From positions 3,067,407-3,131,406 of the forward strand of contig NZ_LR732817.1 in the NCBI RefSeq assembly GCF_902506195.1: 64,000 bases of DNA, read 5' to 3'. Of the stretch, positions 57,358 to 64,000 are shown one piece after another; the stretch's first letter is position 1, and every line of letters starts with the position of its first letter. Both the position numbers and the translations under genes were made by a program. The notes under the pieces were generated by a model. That model had not been told where the DNA came from. It searched no databases and saw nothing but the letters and a program-made list of their open reading frames with translations. Source of the DNA: Citricoccus sp. K5 (GTDB taxonomy: Bacteria; Actinomycetota; Actinomycetes; Actinomycetales; Micrococcaceae).

Positions 57358-58443
57358 TCAGCGCTCGATCTCGCCGCGGATGAAGGCTTCCACGAGTTCG
57401 TGGGCCTCATCGTCATGGTGCTGGACCGGCGGGGACTTCATGAAGTAGGAGGAGGCCGAGAGGATCGGCCCGCCGATGCCGCGGTCCTGGGCGATCTTGG
57501 CAGCACGGACGGCGTCGATGATGACGCCGGCGGAGTTCGGGGAGTCCCAGACCTCGAGCTTGTACTCGAGGGACACGGGTGCGTCACCGAAGTTGCGGCC
57601 CTCGAGGCGGACGAAGGCCCACTTGCGGTCGTCCAGCCAGGACACGTAGTCCGAGGGACCGATGTGCACGTCATCCTCCCCGAGCTTCGCGGACGTGTTG
57701 GAGGTCACGGCCTGCGTCTTCGAGATCTTCTTGGACTCCAGGCGCTCCCGCTCGAGCATGTTCTTGAAGTCCATGTTGCCGCCGACGTTCAACTGGTAGG
57801 TGCGGTCCAGGGTGACGCCTCGGTCCTCGAAGAGCTTCGCCATCACGCGGTGGGTGATGGTGGCGCCGATCTGGGACTTGATGTCATCGCCCACGATCGG
57901 CACGCCGGCGGCGGTGAACTTCTCGGCCCAGGCGGGGGTGCCCGCAATGAAGACGGGGAGCGCGTTGACGAAGGCGACCTTCGCGTCGATGGCGGCCTGT
58001 GCGTAGAACTTGGCCGCCTCCTCCGAGCCGACCGGGAGGTAGCAGACGATGACGTCGGCCTGGGTGTCCTTGAGGACCTGCACCACGTCGACCGGCTCGG
58101 CGTCCGACTCCTCGATCGTCTCGCGGTAGTACTTGCCGAGACCGTCCATGGTGGGGCCGCGCTGCACGGTCACCTGGGTGGCGGGGACATCGGCGATCTT
58201 GATGGTGTTGTTCTCGGAGGCGGTCAGGGCCTCGGAGAGCTCCACGCCGACCTTCTTGGCGTCCACGTCGAAGGCGGCCACGAACTCGAGGTCATCCACG
58301 TGATAGTCGCCGAACTTCACGTGCATGAGTCCGGGGACCTTCTCATCCACGGAGGCATTGCGGTAGTACTCCACCCCCTGGATCAGCGAGGTGGCGCAGT
58401 TTCCCACGCCCGCAATGGCCACACGAATCGGGTTCTTAGACAC
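57358..58443 (-). CDS. ino1: Inositol-3-phosphate synthase
   Basis: NAD-dependent enzyme converting glucose-6-phosphate to inositol-3-phosphate, for phosphatidylinositol and mycothiol in actinobacteria. The 361-residue protein has the Rossmann motif [52 protein letters not shown] and the [10 protein letters not shown] active-site segment. GTG at 58443 has AAGGAG five bases upstream. It is divergent from the GT87-type gene, with 235 bases between. Confidence 0.96.
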   Translation of the reverse strand: MSKNPIRVAIAGVGNCATSLIQGVEYYRNASVDEKVPGLMHVKFGDYHVDDLEFVAAFDVDAKKVGVELSEALTASENNTIKIADVPATQVTVQRGPTMDGLGKYYRETIEESDAEPVDVVQVLKDTQADVIVCYLPVGSEEAAKFYAQAAIDAKVAFVNALPVFIAGTPAWAEKFTAAGVPIVGDDIKSQIGATITHRVMAKLFEDRGVTLDRTYQLNVGGNMDFKNMLERERLESKKISKTQAVTSNTSAKLGEDDVHIGPSDYVSWLDDRKWAFVRLEGRNFGDAPVSLEYKLEVWDSPNSAGVIIDAVRAAKIAQDRGIGGPILSASSYFMKSPPVQHHDDEAHELVEAFIRGEIER

Positions 58444-58665
58444 CGGTACTCCTTGTTGTCCTGATGGTCCTGGGGCCGCACGCCGGGCGCGGCGGACCGG
58501 GCCCCGCATGACGGGACTCAACGCTGGTGGGTGCCGCCGACCCGAATGGGCGCGGCACAACCCCATCCACTTTACGCCGGATGACGCCTGCGGACGGCAT
58601 CGTGTCCAACCGCGCCGGGATCCTCGCTATTCCCGTCCTCGGCTCCCGGCCGTTCCTGCTCTCCG

Positions 58666-58671
58666 TAGGAT
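58666..58671 (+). promoter_or_regulatory. -10 element of a leaderless transcript (GT87 gene)
   Basis: TAGGAT ends seven bases before ATG 58679, so the transcript may start at the start codon. It also supplies AGGA as a possible ribosome site if transcription starts further upstream. Confidence 0.45.
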
Positions 58672-58678
58672 GGAGCCC

Positions 58679-60280
58679 ATGAGCCTGCGCACCCCGGCCC
58701 CCGGCCCGCGGAAGGCCGGGGCCTCCTCGTCCACCTTTCCCGGAGGTCACGACGCCGGCCGCCCGCTTCCGGCCTCCGTCCCGTCCCGCACGGACGGGCT
58801 GGTGCGCAGGATGCGCGAGCTGCTCGGTGGACCGGCCGGCAGGCACACCGTCCCCGGGCGGATGACGGGCACGTTCTTCACCCCCATGCGGGTCATGATC
58901 CTGCTGACCACCCTCTCGGCGATCGTCGCCGTGCTGCTGAAGTCCCCCTGCCGCCTGAACGGGTGGGGTCAGCCCACCGTGTACTACGCCGGCTGCTACT
59001 CGGACTGGTCCGCCCTCTACGGCGGCCGCGGCTTCGCCGAGGACCCCTTCGCCCCCTTTGCCGCGGGGGCGAGCTTCGAGTACCCGGTGCTGATGTCCGT
59101 GGTGGCCTCGATCGCGGCGGTGGTCTCCCAGATGCTGCCGTTCTCGGAGCTCAACCCCTCGTTGGCCTACTGGGACGTGAACTTCGTGTTCACCGCGGTG
59201 CTGTGGATCGTCACGGTGGTGGTCACGGCCAAATCCGCCGGACGGCGGCCCTGGGACGCGCTCATGGTGGCCGTGGCCCCGGGAATCATCCTGGCGGGCT
59301 CCGTGAACTGGGATCTCTGGGCGGTCGCGCTGCTGGCGGTGGGGATGTGGCTGTTCGGCGGCCGGAGGCCCCTGCTGGCCGGGATCTTCTTCGGCCTGGG
59401 CGCCGCCATGAAGCTCTACCCGTTGCTGATCCTGGGGGCGTTGCTCATCCTGGCGGTCCGCTCGCTGAAGTGGGCGCCGTTCCTCTGGGCCGCACTGGGA
59501 ACCGTGGGGGCCTGGCTGGTGGTCAACCTGCCGATGATGATCGGCAACGCCCAGGCGTGGAGCGTGTTCTTCACCTTCTCCGGGGAGCGTGGCCCGGGGC
59601 TGAGCTCGATCTGGCATGCGTGGGACGTCACCATGGGCAAGATCGGCGGACCGACCATCAACGCCGAGCAGCTGTCCCTGCTGGCCTACGGGGCCTTCTT
59701 CGCCTGCTGCTGTGCCATCTTCGCCCTGGGCGTGCGGTGCCGCTACCGGCCCCGGGTGGCCCACCTGGTCTTCCTGATCGTGGCCGGGTTCGTGCTGTGC
59801 AACAAGGTGTACTCCCCTCAGTTCGTCATCTGGCTCATTCCCCTGGCGGCGCTCGCCGCCCCGCGCTGGCGCGACTTCCTGATCTGGCAGTTCCTCGAGG
59901 TCCTGCACTTCTGGGCCATCTGGATGTACCTGGCGAAGGGCGCCTCCGGTTCCGAGGTCCAGCACTCCTTGGACGACACCTTCTACGTGCTGGCGATCCT
60001 CGGCCACATGGCCGCCACCGTCTACCTGATGTTCCGGGTGGTGGAGCAGATGCTGAATCCCTGGGAGGATCCGGTGCGCGCGTCCCTGCCCGGCGGGCGG
60101 ATCTGGCGCACCGGCAATGCGGGCCAGGGACACGTGGCGTCCGCCGCCCGGCTGGAATCGCTCGGCTTCGACCCCTCCGAGGCCCGCAGGCTTCCCGTGG
60201 ACGATCCCTTGGGAGGGCTGTACGACGATGCTCCCGACCGGGCCCCCTGGCTGCTCAAGGCCCACGCCGAAGTACGGTAG
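58679..60280 (+). CDS. GT87-family (DUF2029) membrane glycosyltransferase
   Basis: Polytopic polyprenyl-phosphate-sugar-dependent glycosyltransferase of the actinobacterial GT87 type, which includes mannosyl- and arabinosyltransferases of the envelope. After ~60 polar residues come about ten helices. An extracellular first loop holds YSDWSALYGGRGFAEDPFAPF, with the acidic pair typical of GT-C active sites. Later segments are SVNWDLWAVALLAVG and GAAMKLYPLLILGALL. The C-terminal ~70 residues are cytosolic. ATG at 58679 is preferred to 58670. The acceptor is unknown. Confidence 0.85.
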   Translation: MSLRTPAPGPRKAGASSSTFPGGHDAGRPLPASVPSRTDGLVRRMRELLGGPAGRHTVPGRMTGTFFTPMRVMILLTTLSAIVAVLLKSPCRLNGWGQPTVYYAGCYSDWSALYGGRGFAEDPFAPFAAGASFEYPVLMSVVASIAAVVSQMLPFSELNPSLAYWDVNFVFTAVLWIVTVVVTAKSAGRRPWDALMVAVAPGIILAGSVNWDLWAVALLAVGMWLFGGRRPLLAGIFFGLGAAMKLYPLLILGALLILAVRSLKWAPFLWAALGTVGAWLVVNLPMMIGNAQAWSVFFTFSGERGPGLSSIWHAWDVTMGKIGGPTINAEQLSLLAYGAFFACCCAIFALGVRCRYRPRVAHLVFLIVAGFVLCNKVYSPQFVIWLIPLAALAAPRWRDFLIWQFLEVLHFWAIWMYLAKGASGSEVQHSLDDTFYVLAILGHMAATVYLMFRVVEQMLNPWEDPVRASLPGGRIWRTGNAGQGHVASAARLESLGFDPSEARRLPVDDPLGGLYDDAPDRAPWLLKAHAEVR

Positions 60281-60284
60281 GGCC

Positions 60285-61745
60285 ATGACCGCACCGGACA
60301 CCGACTCACCCCGACCGACCCTGGACCTGGCGGAGTACCTGCAGGACCTGTCCGACTTCGTGATGGCCAGCCCCTCGAGCTACCACGCCGCCGCCGAGGT
60401 GGCCCGGCGGCTGGAGGCCGCCGGATACGTCCGCGTGGACGAGGCAGTGGACTTCCCGGCGGAGCCCGGCGGGTACGTGCTGGTCCGGGACGGTGCGGTG
60501 ATGGCCTGGAGGATTCCCGACGCCGGCCACATCCCCGCCACCCCGGTGTTCCGGATCCTCGGCGCGCACACCGATTCGCCGACCTTCAAGCTCAAGCCGA
60601 AGCCGTCCATGTCTCGAGAGGGCTGGCTGCAGGCCGGAGTCGAGGTCTACGGCGGCCCCCTGCTGAACTCCTGGCTGGACCGTGAACTGTGCTTCGCCGG
60701 CCGCATGGTGACCGTGGACGGACGGGAACACCTGGTCCGCACCGGTCCGATCGCCCGGTTCCCGCAACTGGCCATCCACCTGGACCGCGAGGTCAACAGC
60801 GGCTTGAAGCTGGACCGGCAGCAGCACCTGAATCCGGTCTGGGGTGCCGTGCCGGTGGGAGACGCCGGTGGACGGACCGCGGACCTGCCGACCGACATCC
60901 TGGCCGTCCTGGCGGGCACCGCCGGACTGGACGCTGACGAGGTGGCCGGCTTCGACGTCGTGATGGCCGATACCCAGGCGCCCGGAGTGTTCGGGGCCTC
61001 GGGCGAGCTCTTCGCCTCCGGACGACTGGACAACCTGTCCTCCGTCCACGCCGGGCTGGTGGCGATGGAGTCCCTGAGCACCTCCAATGCGCTCCCCGGC
61101 TCACTCTCAGTCGACTCGGGGTGGGTGCCGGACGGAGACACTCACACCAAGTCGAGTGAAAACACGGGGGGTGTGGTGGCTGACGGCGTGGCCGGTGAAT
61201 CCGCCGGGGCACCCGTGATCCCGGTGCTGGCCGCCTTCGACCACGAGGAGCTCGGCTCCGCGTCCCGCTCCGGGGCTGCCGGTCCCGTGCTGGAGGACGT
61301 GCTGCGCCGGGTGCTGGACGCCCTCGGCGTCTCTGGCCAGGGGACCGCACGATCGTTCGCGGGCTCCTGGCTGCTCTCTGCAGATGCCGGGCACCTGGTC
61401 CACCCGAACTATGCCGAACGGCATGACCCGGTGAACCATCCCCGGGCCAACGGCGGTCCACTGCTGAAGATCAACGCCAACCAGCGCTATTCCACCGATG
61501 CCGCCGGGGCTGCCGCCTTCGCCCGCTGGTGCGGGGTGGCCGGGGTGCCGTTCCAGGAGTTCGTGTCCAACAACGGCGTGCCGTGCGGTTCCACGATCGG
61601 TCCGATCTCCGCGACCCGGCTGGGCATCCGCACCGTGGACGTGGGCATCGGGCTGTTGTCCATGCACTCGGCCCGTGAGATGTGCGGCACTGAGGACCCG
61701 GCGAGACTCGCCGCGGCCGTCACCGCCTTCTACGAGGGTGTCTGA
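60285..61745 (+). CDS. apeB: M18 family aminopeptidase
   Basis: Dinuclear zinc aminopeptidase cleaving N-terminal residues from peptides in the cytosol. The 486-residue protein has the metal-ligand and catalytic motifs GAHTDSPTFKLKP, FDHEELGS (catalytic and ligand Glu), the central SGRLDNLSSVHAG, SADAGHLVHPNYAERHDP and the C-terminal LLSMHSAREMCG. A ~35-residue variable loop (about 285-310) interrupts the domain. The start is four bases after the GT87 stop, suggesting co-transcription. Confidence 0.93.
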   Translation: MTAPDTDSPRPTLDLAEYLQDLSDFVMASPSSYHAAAEVARRLEAAGYVRVDEAVDFPAEPGGYVLVRDGAVMAWRIPDAGHIPATPVFRILGAHTDSPTFKLKPKPSMSREGWLQAGVEVYGGPLLNSWLDRELCFAGRMVTVDGREHLVRTGPIARFPQLAIHLDREVNSGLKLDRQQHLNPVWGAVPVGDAGGRTADLPTDILAVLAGTAGLDADEVAGFDVVMADTQAPGVFGASGELFASGRLDNLSSVHAGLVAMESLSTSNALPGSLSVDSGWVPDGDTHTKSSENTGGVVADGVAGESAGAPVIPVLAAFDHEELGSASRSGAAGPVLEDVLRRVLDALGVSGQGTARSFAGSWLLSADAGHLVHPNYAERHDPVNHPRANGGPLLKINANQRYSTDAAGAAAFARWCGVAGVPFQEFVSNNGVPCGSTIGPISATRLGIRTVDVGIGLLSMHSAREMCGTEDPARLAAAVTAFYEGV

Positions 61746-61860
61746 TCCGCACCACTGCACCGTGGGCGGGTGTGCGGTGCGTTGTCCACAGCACAGCGTC
61801 CGGGAGTGGTGCGCGCGGGCCGAAGCGGGTGAGACTGGGATGGATCCGCTTCGATTCCGG

Positions 61861-61890
61861 TTCGCGGCCAGCGCGGGCACAGGGTAGGAT
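61861..61890 (+). promoter_or_regulatory. Candidate promoter of the rpsF operon
   Basis: TTCGCG (61861-61866), 18 bases, and TAGGAT (61885-61890) precede rpsF by 110 bases. A single perfect DnaA-box sequence TTGTCCACA lies upstream at 61782-61790. Confidence 0.5.
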
Positions 61891-61955
61891 AGCCAAGGTT
61901 TTCTGCGTGCCGTCCCATGACGGACTCCGCGCAGATCCATCGCACAGAACCTCCT

Positions 61956-61974
61956 GTTACGGAAGTACCGTGAC
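61956..61974 (+). promoter_or_regulatory. Hairpin in the rpsF leader
   Basis: GTTACGG (61956-61962) pairs with CCGTGAC (61968-61974) just before the AAAGGAGGTG ribosome site of rpsF. It may be a ribosomal-protein autoregulatory element; this is inference. Confidence 0.35.
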
Positions 61975-62000
61975 CGTCAGCCCAAAGGAGGTGGGTTCGC

Positions 62001-62315
62001 ATGCGTGCATATGAACTGATGGTGCTGGTTGATCCCGAAGTGGATGAGCGCACCGTTGAACCGACCCTGCAGAAGTACCTGGAGGTCGTCACCAAGGACG
62101 GCGGCTCCGTGGACAAGTTCGATCTCTGGGGCCGGCGTCGCCTGTCCTACGAGATCCAGAAGAAGGCTGAGGCCATCTACGCGGTCATCAACTTCACCAG
62201 CTCCCCGGAGACCTCCAAGGAGCTGGACCGACTGCTGGGTCTGAATGAGACCATCCTCCGCACGAAGATCACTCGCCCTGAAGAGCAGAAGATCTCCACG
62301 GAGACCGCAGAGTAA
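62001..62315 (+). CDS. rpsF: 30S ribosomal protein S6
   Basis: Small-subunit protein that binds 16S rRNA together with S18. The 104-residue sequence [21 protein letters not shown] ... [23 protein letters not shown] is canonical. A perfect AAAGGAGGTG lies seven bases upstream. It is the first gene of the rpsF-ssb-rpsR-rplI cluster. Confidence 0.97.
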   Translation: MRAYELMVLVDPEVDERTVEPTLQKYLEVVTKDGGSVDKFDLWGRRRLSYEIQKKAEAIYAVINFTSSPETSKELDRLLGLNETILRTKITRPEEQKISTETAE

Positions 62316-62403
62316 TTTCCGTGTTGGCATCCCTCGGGAAGCCGCACACCCACGCCGATATCACCGCCGAACGGCTCGGACGTAAGGCACTACAGGAGGC
62401 ATC

Positions 62404-62982
62404 ATGGCCGGAGAAACCGTCATCACCGTTGTTGGAAACCTGACGTCCGACCCGGAACTGCGGTTCACCCCCTCGGGTGCTGCCGTGGCGAACTTCACCA
62501 TCGCCTCCACCCCCCGGACGTTCGACCGCCAGTCCAACGAGTGGAAGGACGGGGAGACCCTGTTCCTCCGCGCGTCGATCTGGCGCGAGGCGGCGGAGAA
62601 CGTGGCCGAATCGCTGACCAAGGGCACCCGCGTGGTCGCCCAGGGCCGGCTGAAGGCCCGGAGCTACGAAACCCGTGAGGGCGAGAAGCGTACGTCGTAC
62701 GAGCTGGACGTTGATGAGGTCGGTCCCTCGCTGCGCTACGCCACAGCCAAGGTCACCAAGTCCAACCGCTCCGGCGGTGGCGGCTTCGGTGGCAACTCCG
62801 GTGGTGGCTTCGGCGGCGCCCAGGGTGGCGGCGGCTTCAACCAGGGGGGCAACCCCGGTGGCCAGGGCGGCGGCAACGCCGGCTGGGGCGCCGGAGCCGG
62901 CCAGCAGAGCGATCCGTGGGGTGGTTCCTCCACCTCTGCCGGATCCTGGGAGACGCCGGGCAACGACGAACCTCCGTTCTGA
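62404..62982 (+). CDS. ssb: Single-stranded DNA-binding protein
   Basis: OB-fold tetrameric protein coating single-stranded DNA in replication and repair. Residues ~1-115 form the OB domain ([56 protein letters not shown]). A Gly/Asn/Gln-rich flexible linker (~120-180) and the acidic partner-binding tip ending DEPPF follow. At 192 residues it is a typical actinobacterial SsbA. AGGAGG precedes the ATG. It lies between rpsF and rpsR as usual. Confidence 0.97.
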   Translation: MAGETVITVVGNLTSDPELRFTPSGAAVANFTIASTPRTFDRQSNEWKDGETLFLRASIWREAAENVAESLTKGTRVVAQGRLKARSYETREGEKRTSYELDVDEVGPSLRYATAKVTKSNRSGGGGFGGNSGGGFGGAQGGGGFNQGGNPGGQGGGNAGWGAGAGQQSDPWGGSSTSAGSWETPGNDEPPF

Positions 62983-63136
62983 TCCCGGGTCCTCCACCCC
63001 ACACCGCATCATCCAGGGACTGGTGTCCACCAGACCCGCCACCGGCCTCCGGTGCCCTCGGGCGCTGACAGGCCGGACGCCGTCGGGAACCGTTTCCCGC
63101 TCGGCACTGCAGGTGGCGAGCCACCTGCGATCCCAT

Positions 63137-63157
63137 CCCGCAGAACCGTTCTGCGGG
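63137..63157 (+). promoter_or_regulatory. CCG-loop hairpin upstream of rpsR
   Basis: CCCGCAGAA (63137-63145) and TTCTGCGGG (63149-63157) form a perfect nine-base stem with loop CCG, 26 bases before the rpsR start. S6:S18 is known to bind a structured mRNA element with a conserved CCG in rpsF leaders of many bacteria; a role here is inference. Confidence 0.45.
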
Positions 63158-63183
63158 CTCCCGAATATCGAAGGAGCACCACG

Positions 63184-63423
63184 ATGGCGAAGGCTGAAAT
63201 CCGTAAGCCCAAACCAAAGTCCAACCCCCTGAAGGCCGCTGACATCACCGTCATCGACTACAAGGACGTTGCACTGCTGCGCAAGTTCATCTCCGACCGC
63301 GGCAAGATCCGCGCGCGTCGCGTGACCGGCGTGACCGTGCAGGAGCAGCGCAAGATCGCCCAGGCCATCAAGAACGCCCGTGAGGTTGCCCTGCTTCCTT
63401 ACTCCGGCGCTGGCCGCGGCTGA
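63184..63423 (+). CDS. rpsR: 30S ribosomal protein S18
   Basis: Small-subunit protein partnering S6. The 79-residue sequence has the conserved core [43 protein letters not shown]-type segment and ends [16 protein letters not shown] precedes the ATG. A 201-base gap with a CCG-loop hairpin separates it from ssb. The zinc-binding cysteines of some S18 paralogues are absent. Confidence 0.97.
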   Translation: MAKAEIRKPKPKSNPLKAADITVIDYKDVALLRKFISDRGKIRARRVTGVTVQEQRKIAQAIKNAREVALLPYSGAGRG

Positions 63424-63454
63424 TCGACCGAGTCGAGGAAGGAACAGATACCAG

Positions 63455-63919
63455 ATGGCAAAGCTCATTCTGACCCAGGAAGTGACTGGCCTGGGCTCCG
63501 CCGGTGACGTCGTCGACGTCAAGAACGGCTACGCCCGCAATTACCTGCTGCCGCGCGGTTTCGCGACCCTGTGGACCAAGGGCGGGGCGAAGCAGGTCGA
63601 GTCGATCAAGACGGCCCGCCAGATCCGCGCCGTGAAGTCCCTCGAGGAGGCCCAGGCCCTGGCTGCACAGCTCCAGGCGTCCGCGGTCAAGCTCGAGGTC
63701 ACTGCCGGTGAGGGCGGCCGCCTGTTCGGCGCCGTCAAGGCCGCCGACGTGGCTGACGCCGTCGAGGCCGCAGGCCGCGGCAGCATCGACAAGCGCGTCG
63801 TGACCCTGCCGTCCGCCATCAAGGCGACCGGCCGGTTCCAGGCTCACGCACGTCTGCACGAGGATGTCCTGGCCGTGATCGACCTGGACGTCGTCGGAGC
63901 CAAGACAAAGAAGAAGTAA
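63455..63919 (+). CDS. rplI: 50S ribosomal protein L9
   Basis: Large-subunit protein with two RNA-binding domains joined by a long helix. The 154-residue sequence begins [36 protein letters not shown], the diagnostic N-terminal domain, and ends with a C-terminal domain (ITAxx-like [13 protein letters not shown]) and a KTKKK tail. GAGGAAGGAA lies upstream of the ATG. The stop codon is the first of several in-frame stops in a 12-base repeat array. Confidence 0.97.
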   Translation: MAKLILTQEVTGLGSAGDVVDVKNGYARNYLLPRGFATLWTKGGAKQVESIKTARQIRAVKSLEEAQALAAQLQASAVKLEVTAGEGGRLFGAVKAADVADAVEAAGRGSIDKRVVTLPSAIKATGRFQAHARLHEDVLAVIDLDVVGAKTKKK

Positions 63920-63982
63920 CTGAAGAAGTAACTGCAGGAGTAACTGCAGAAACAACTCCAGAAGTGACTGAAGGACTGACTC
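63911..63982. repeat. Imperfect 12-base tandem repeats at the rplI stop
   Basis: Six consecutive 12-base units begin at the last two lysine codons of rplI: AAGAAGTAACTG twice, then CAGGAGTAACTG, CAGAAACAACTC, CAGAAGTGACTG and AAGGACTGACTC. The period keeps the reading frame, so stops recur every four codons. Confidence 0.85.
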
Positions 63983-64000
63983 TCTAGTCGACCTTGGTCC

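Noticed and set aside
58436-60301. A 621-codon open frame antisense to the GT87 gene, plus similar long frames antisense to ino1, fhs, murJ, yidC and the permease
   Set aside because: All show the His/Gly/Arg/Pro-rich composition of mirrored high-GC genes and no recognisable domains; the opposite strand has clear membrane or catalytic motifs.
61782-61790. Isolated perfect TTGTCCACA upstream of rpsF
   Set aside because: A single DnaA-box match without neighbours is expected by chance over a window of this size; recorded only as context.

Overview
The window is chromosomal DNA of a high-GC Gram-positive actinobacterium, most likely a member of the Micrococcaceae. The evidence is the uniformly GC-rich codon use, the frequent GTG starts and several actinobacterial hallmark blocks: the FhaA/FhaB/PstP/RodA/PbpA/PknA/PknB operon, CrgA, DUF3566 next to gyrA, a DLW-39 small protein between tRNA-Ile and tRNA-Ala, and mycobacterial-type Ino1. 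The genus cannot be fixed from the sequence alone. No insertion sequence, prophage, CRISPR array or resistance island was seen.

The replication origin lies inside the window. dnaN, recF, a DciA-like gene, gyrB and gyrA (about 36.3 down to 28 kb, minus strand) face away from rpmH, rnpA, yidD, yidC, khpB, rsmG, parA and parB (38.8 to 46.6 kb, plus strand). dnaA (38.5 to 37.0 kb, minus) sits between them. DnaA boxes fill the dnaN-dnaA gap (36.34-37.03 kb, oriC) and also occur at the dnaA promoter. A second, very dense DnaA-box cluster lies about 13 kb away at 23.77-23.96 kb.

Left part, 1-11.7 kb: housekeeping and accessory metabolism. It holds a partial aldehyde dehydrogenase, a glycerophosphodiesterase, a HAD phosphatase, a PfkB sugar kinase, an NCS2 nucleobase permease, a dienelactone hydrolase with a LysR-effector-domain protein, an aquaporin, YceI, and an SqdB/SqdX pair predicted to make sulfoquinovosyl lipid. 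tRNA-Leu follows. From 12 to 21.8 kb is the cell-wall growth and Ser/Thr kinase signalling operon. It is followed by a TrpG-type glutaminase, CrgA, a DinB-fold protein, the DnaA-box cluster, a rhomboid protease, a cyclophilin, a membrane-anchored coiled-coil protein of unknown function, tRNA-Ala, DLW-39, tRNA-Ile and DUF3566.

Right part, 42-64 kb: parA and parB are separated by a 1.8 kb non-coding stretch with five perfect and several degenerate parS sites. Next come trxA and trxB behind a sigma-R/SigH-type promoter. The MurJ region follows, with a separate, truncated pseudokinase, a NUDIX hydrolase and the divergent CCA-adding enzyme. After these are formate-THF ligase, a cluster of very small ORFs, inositol-phosphate synthase, a GT87-type membrane mannosyltransferase-like protein, M18 aminopeptidase, and the rpsF-ssb-rpsR-rplI cluster.

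The genes form a coherent origin-proximal set: replication initiation and supercoiling, chromosome segregation, membrane-protein insertion, and peptidoglycan synthesis and its phospho-control (FhaA, PknA/B, PstP, MurJ and its pseudokinase).
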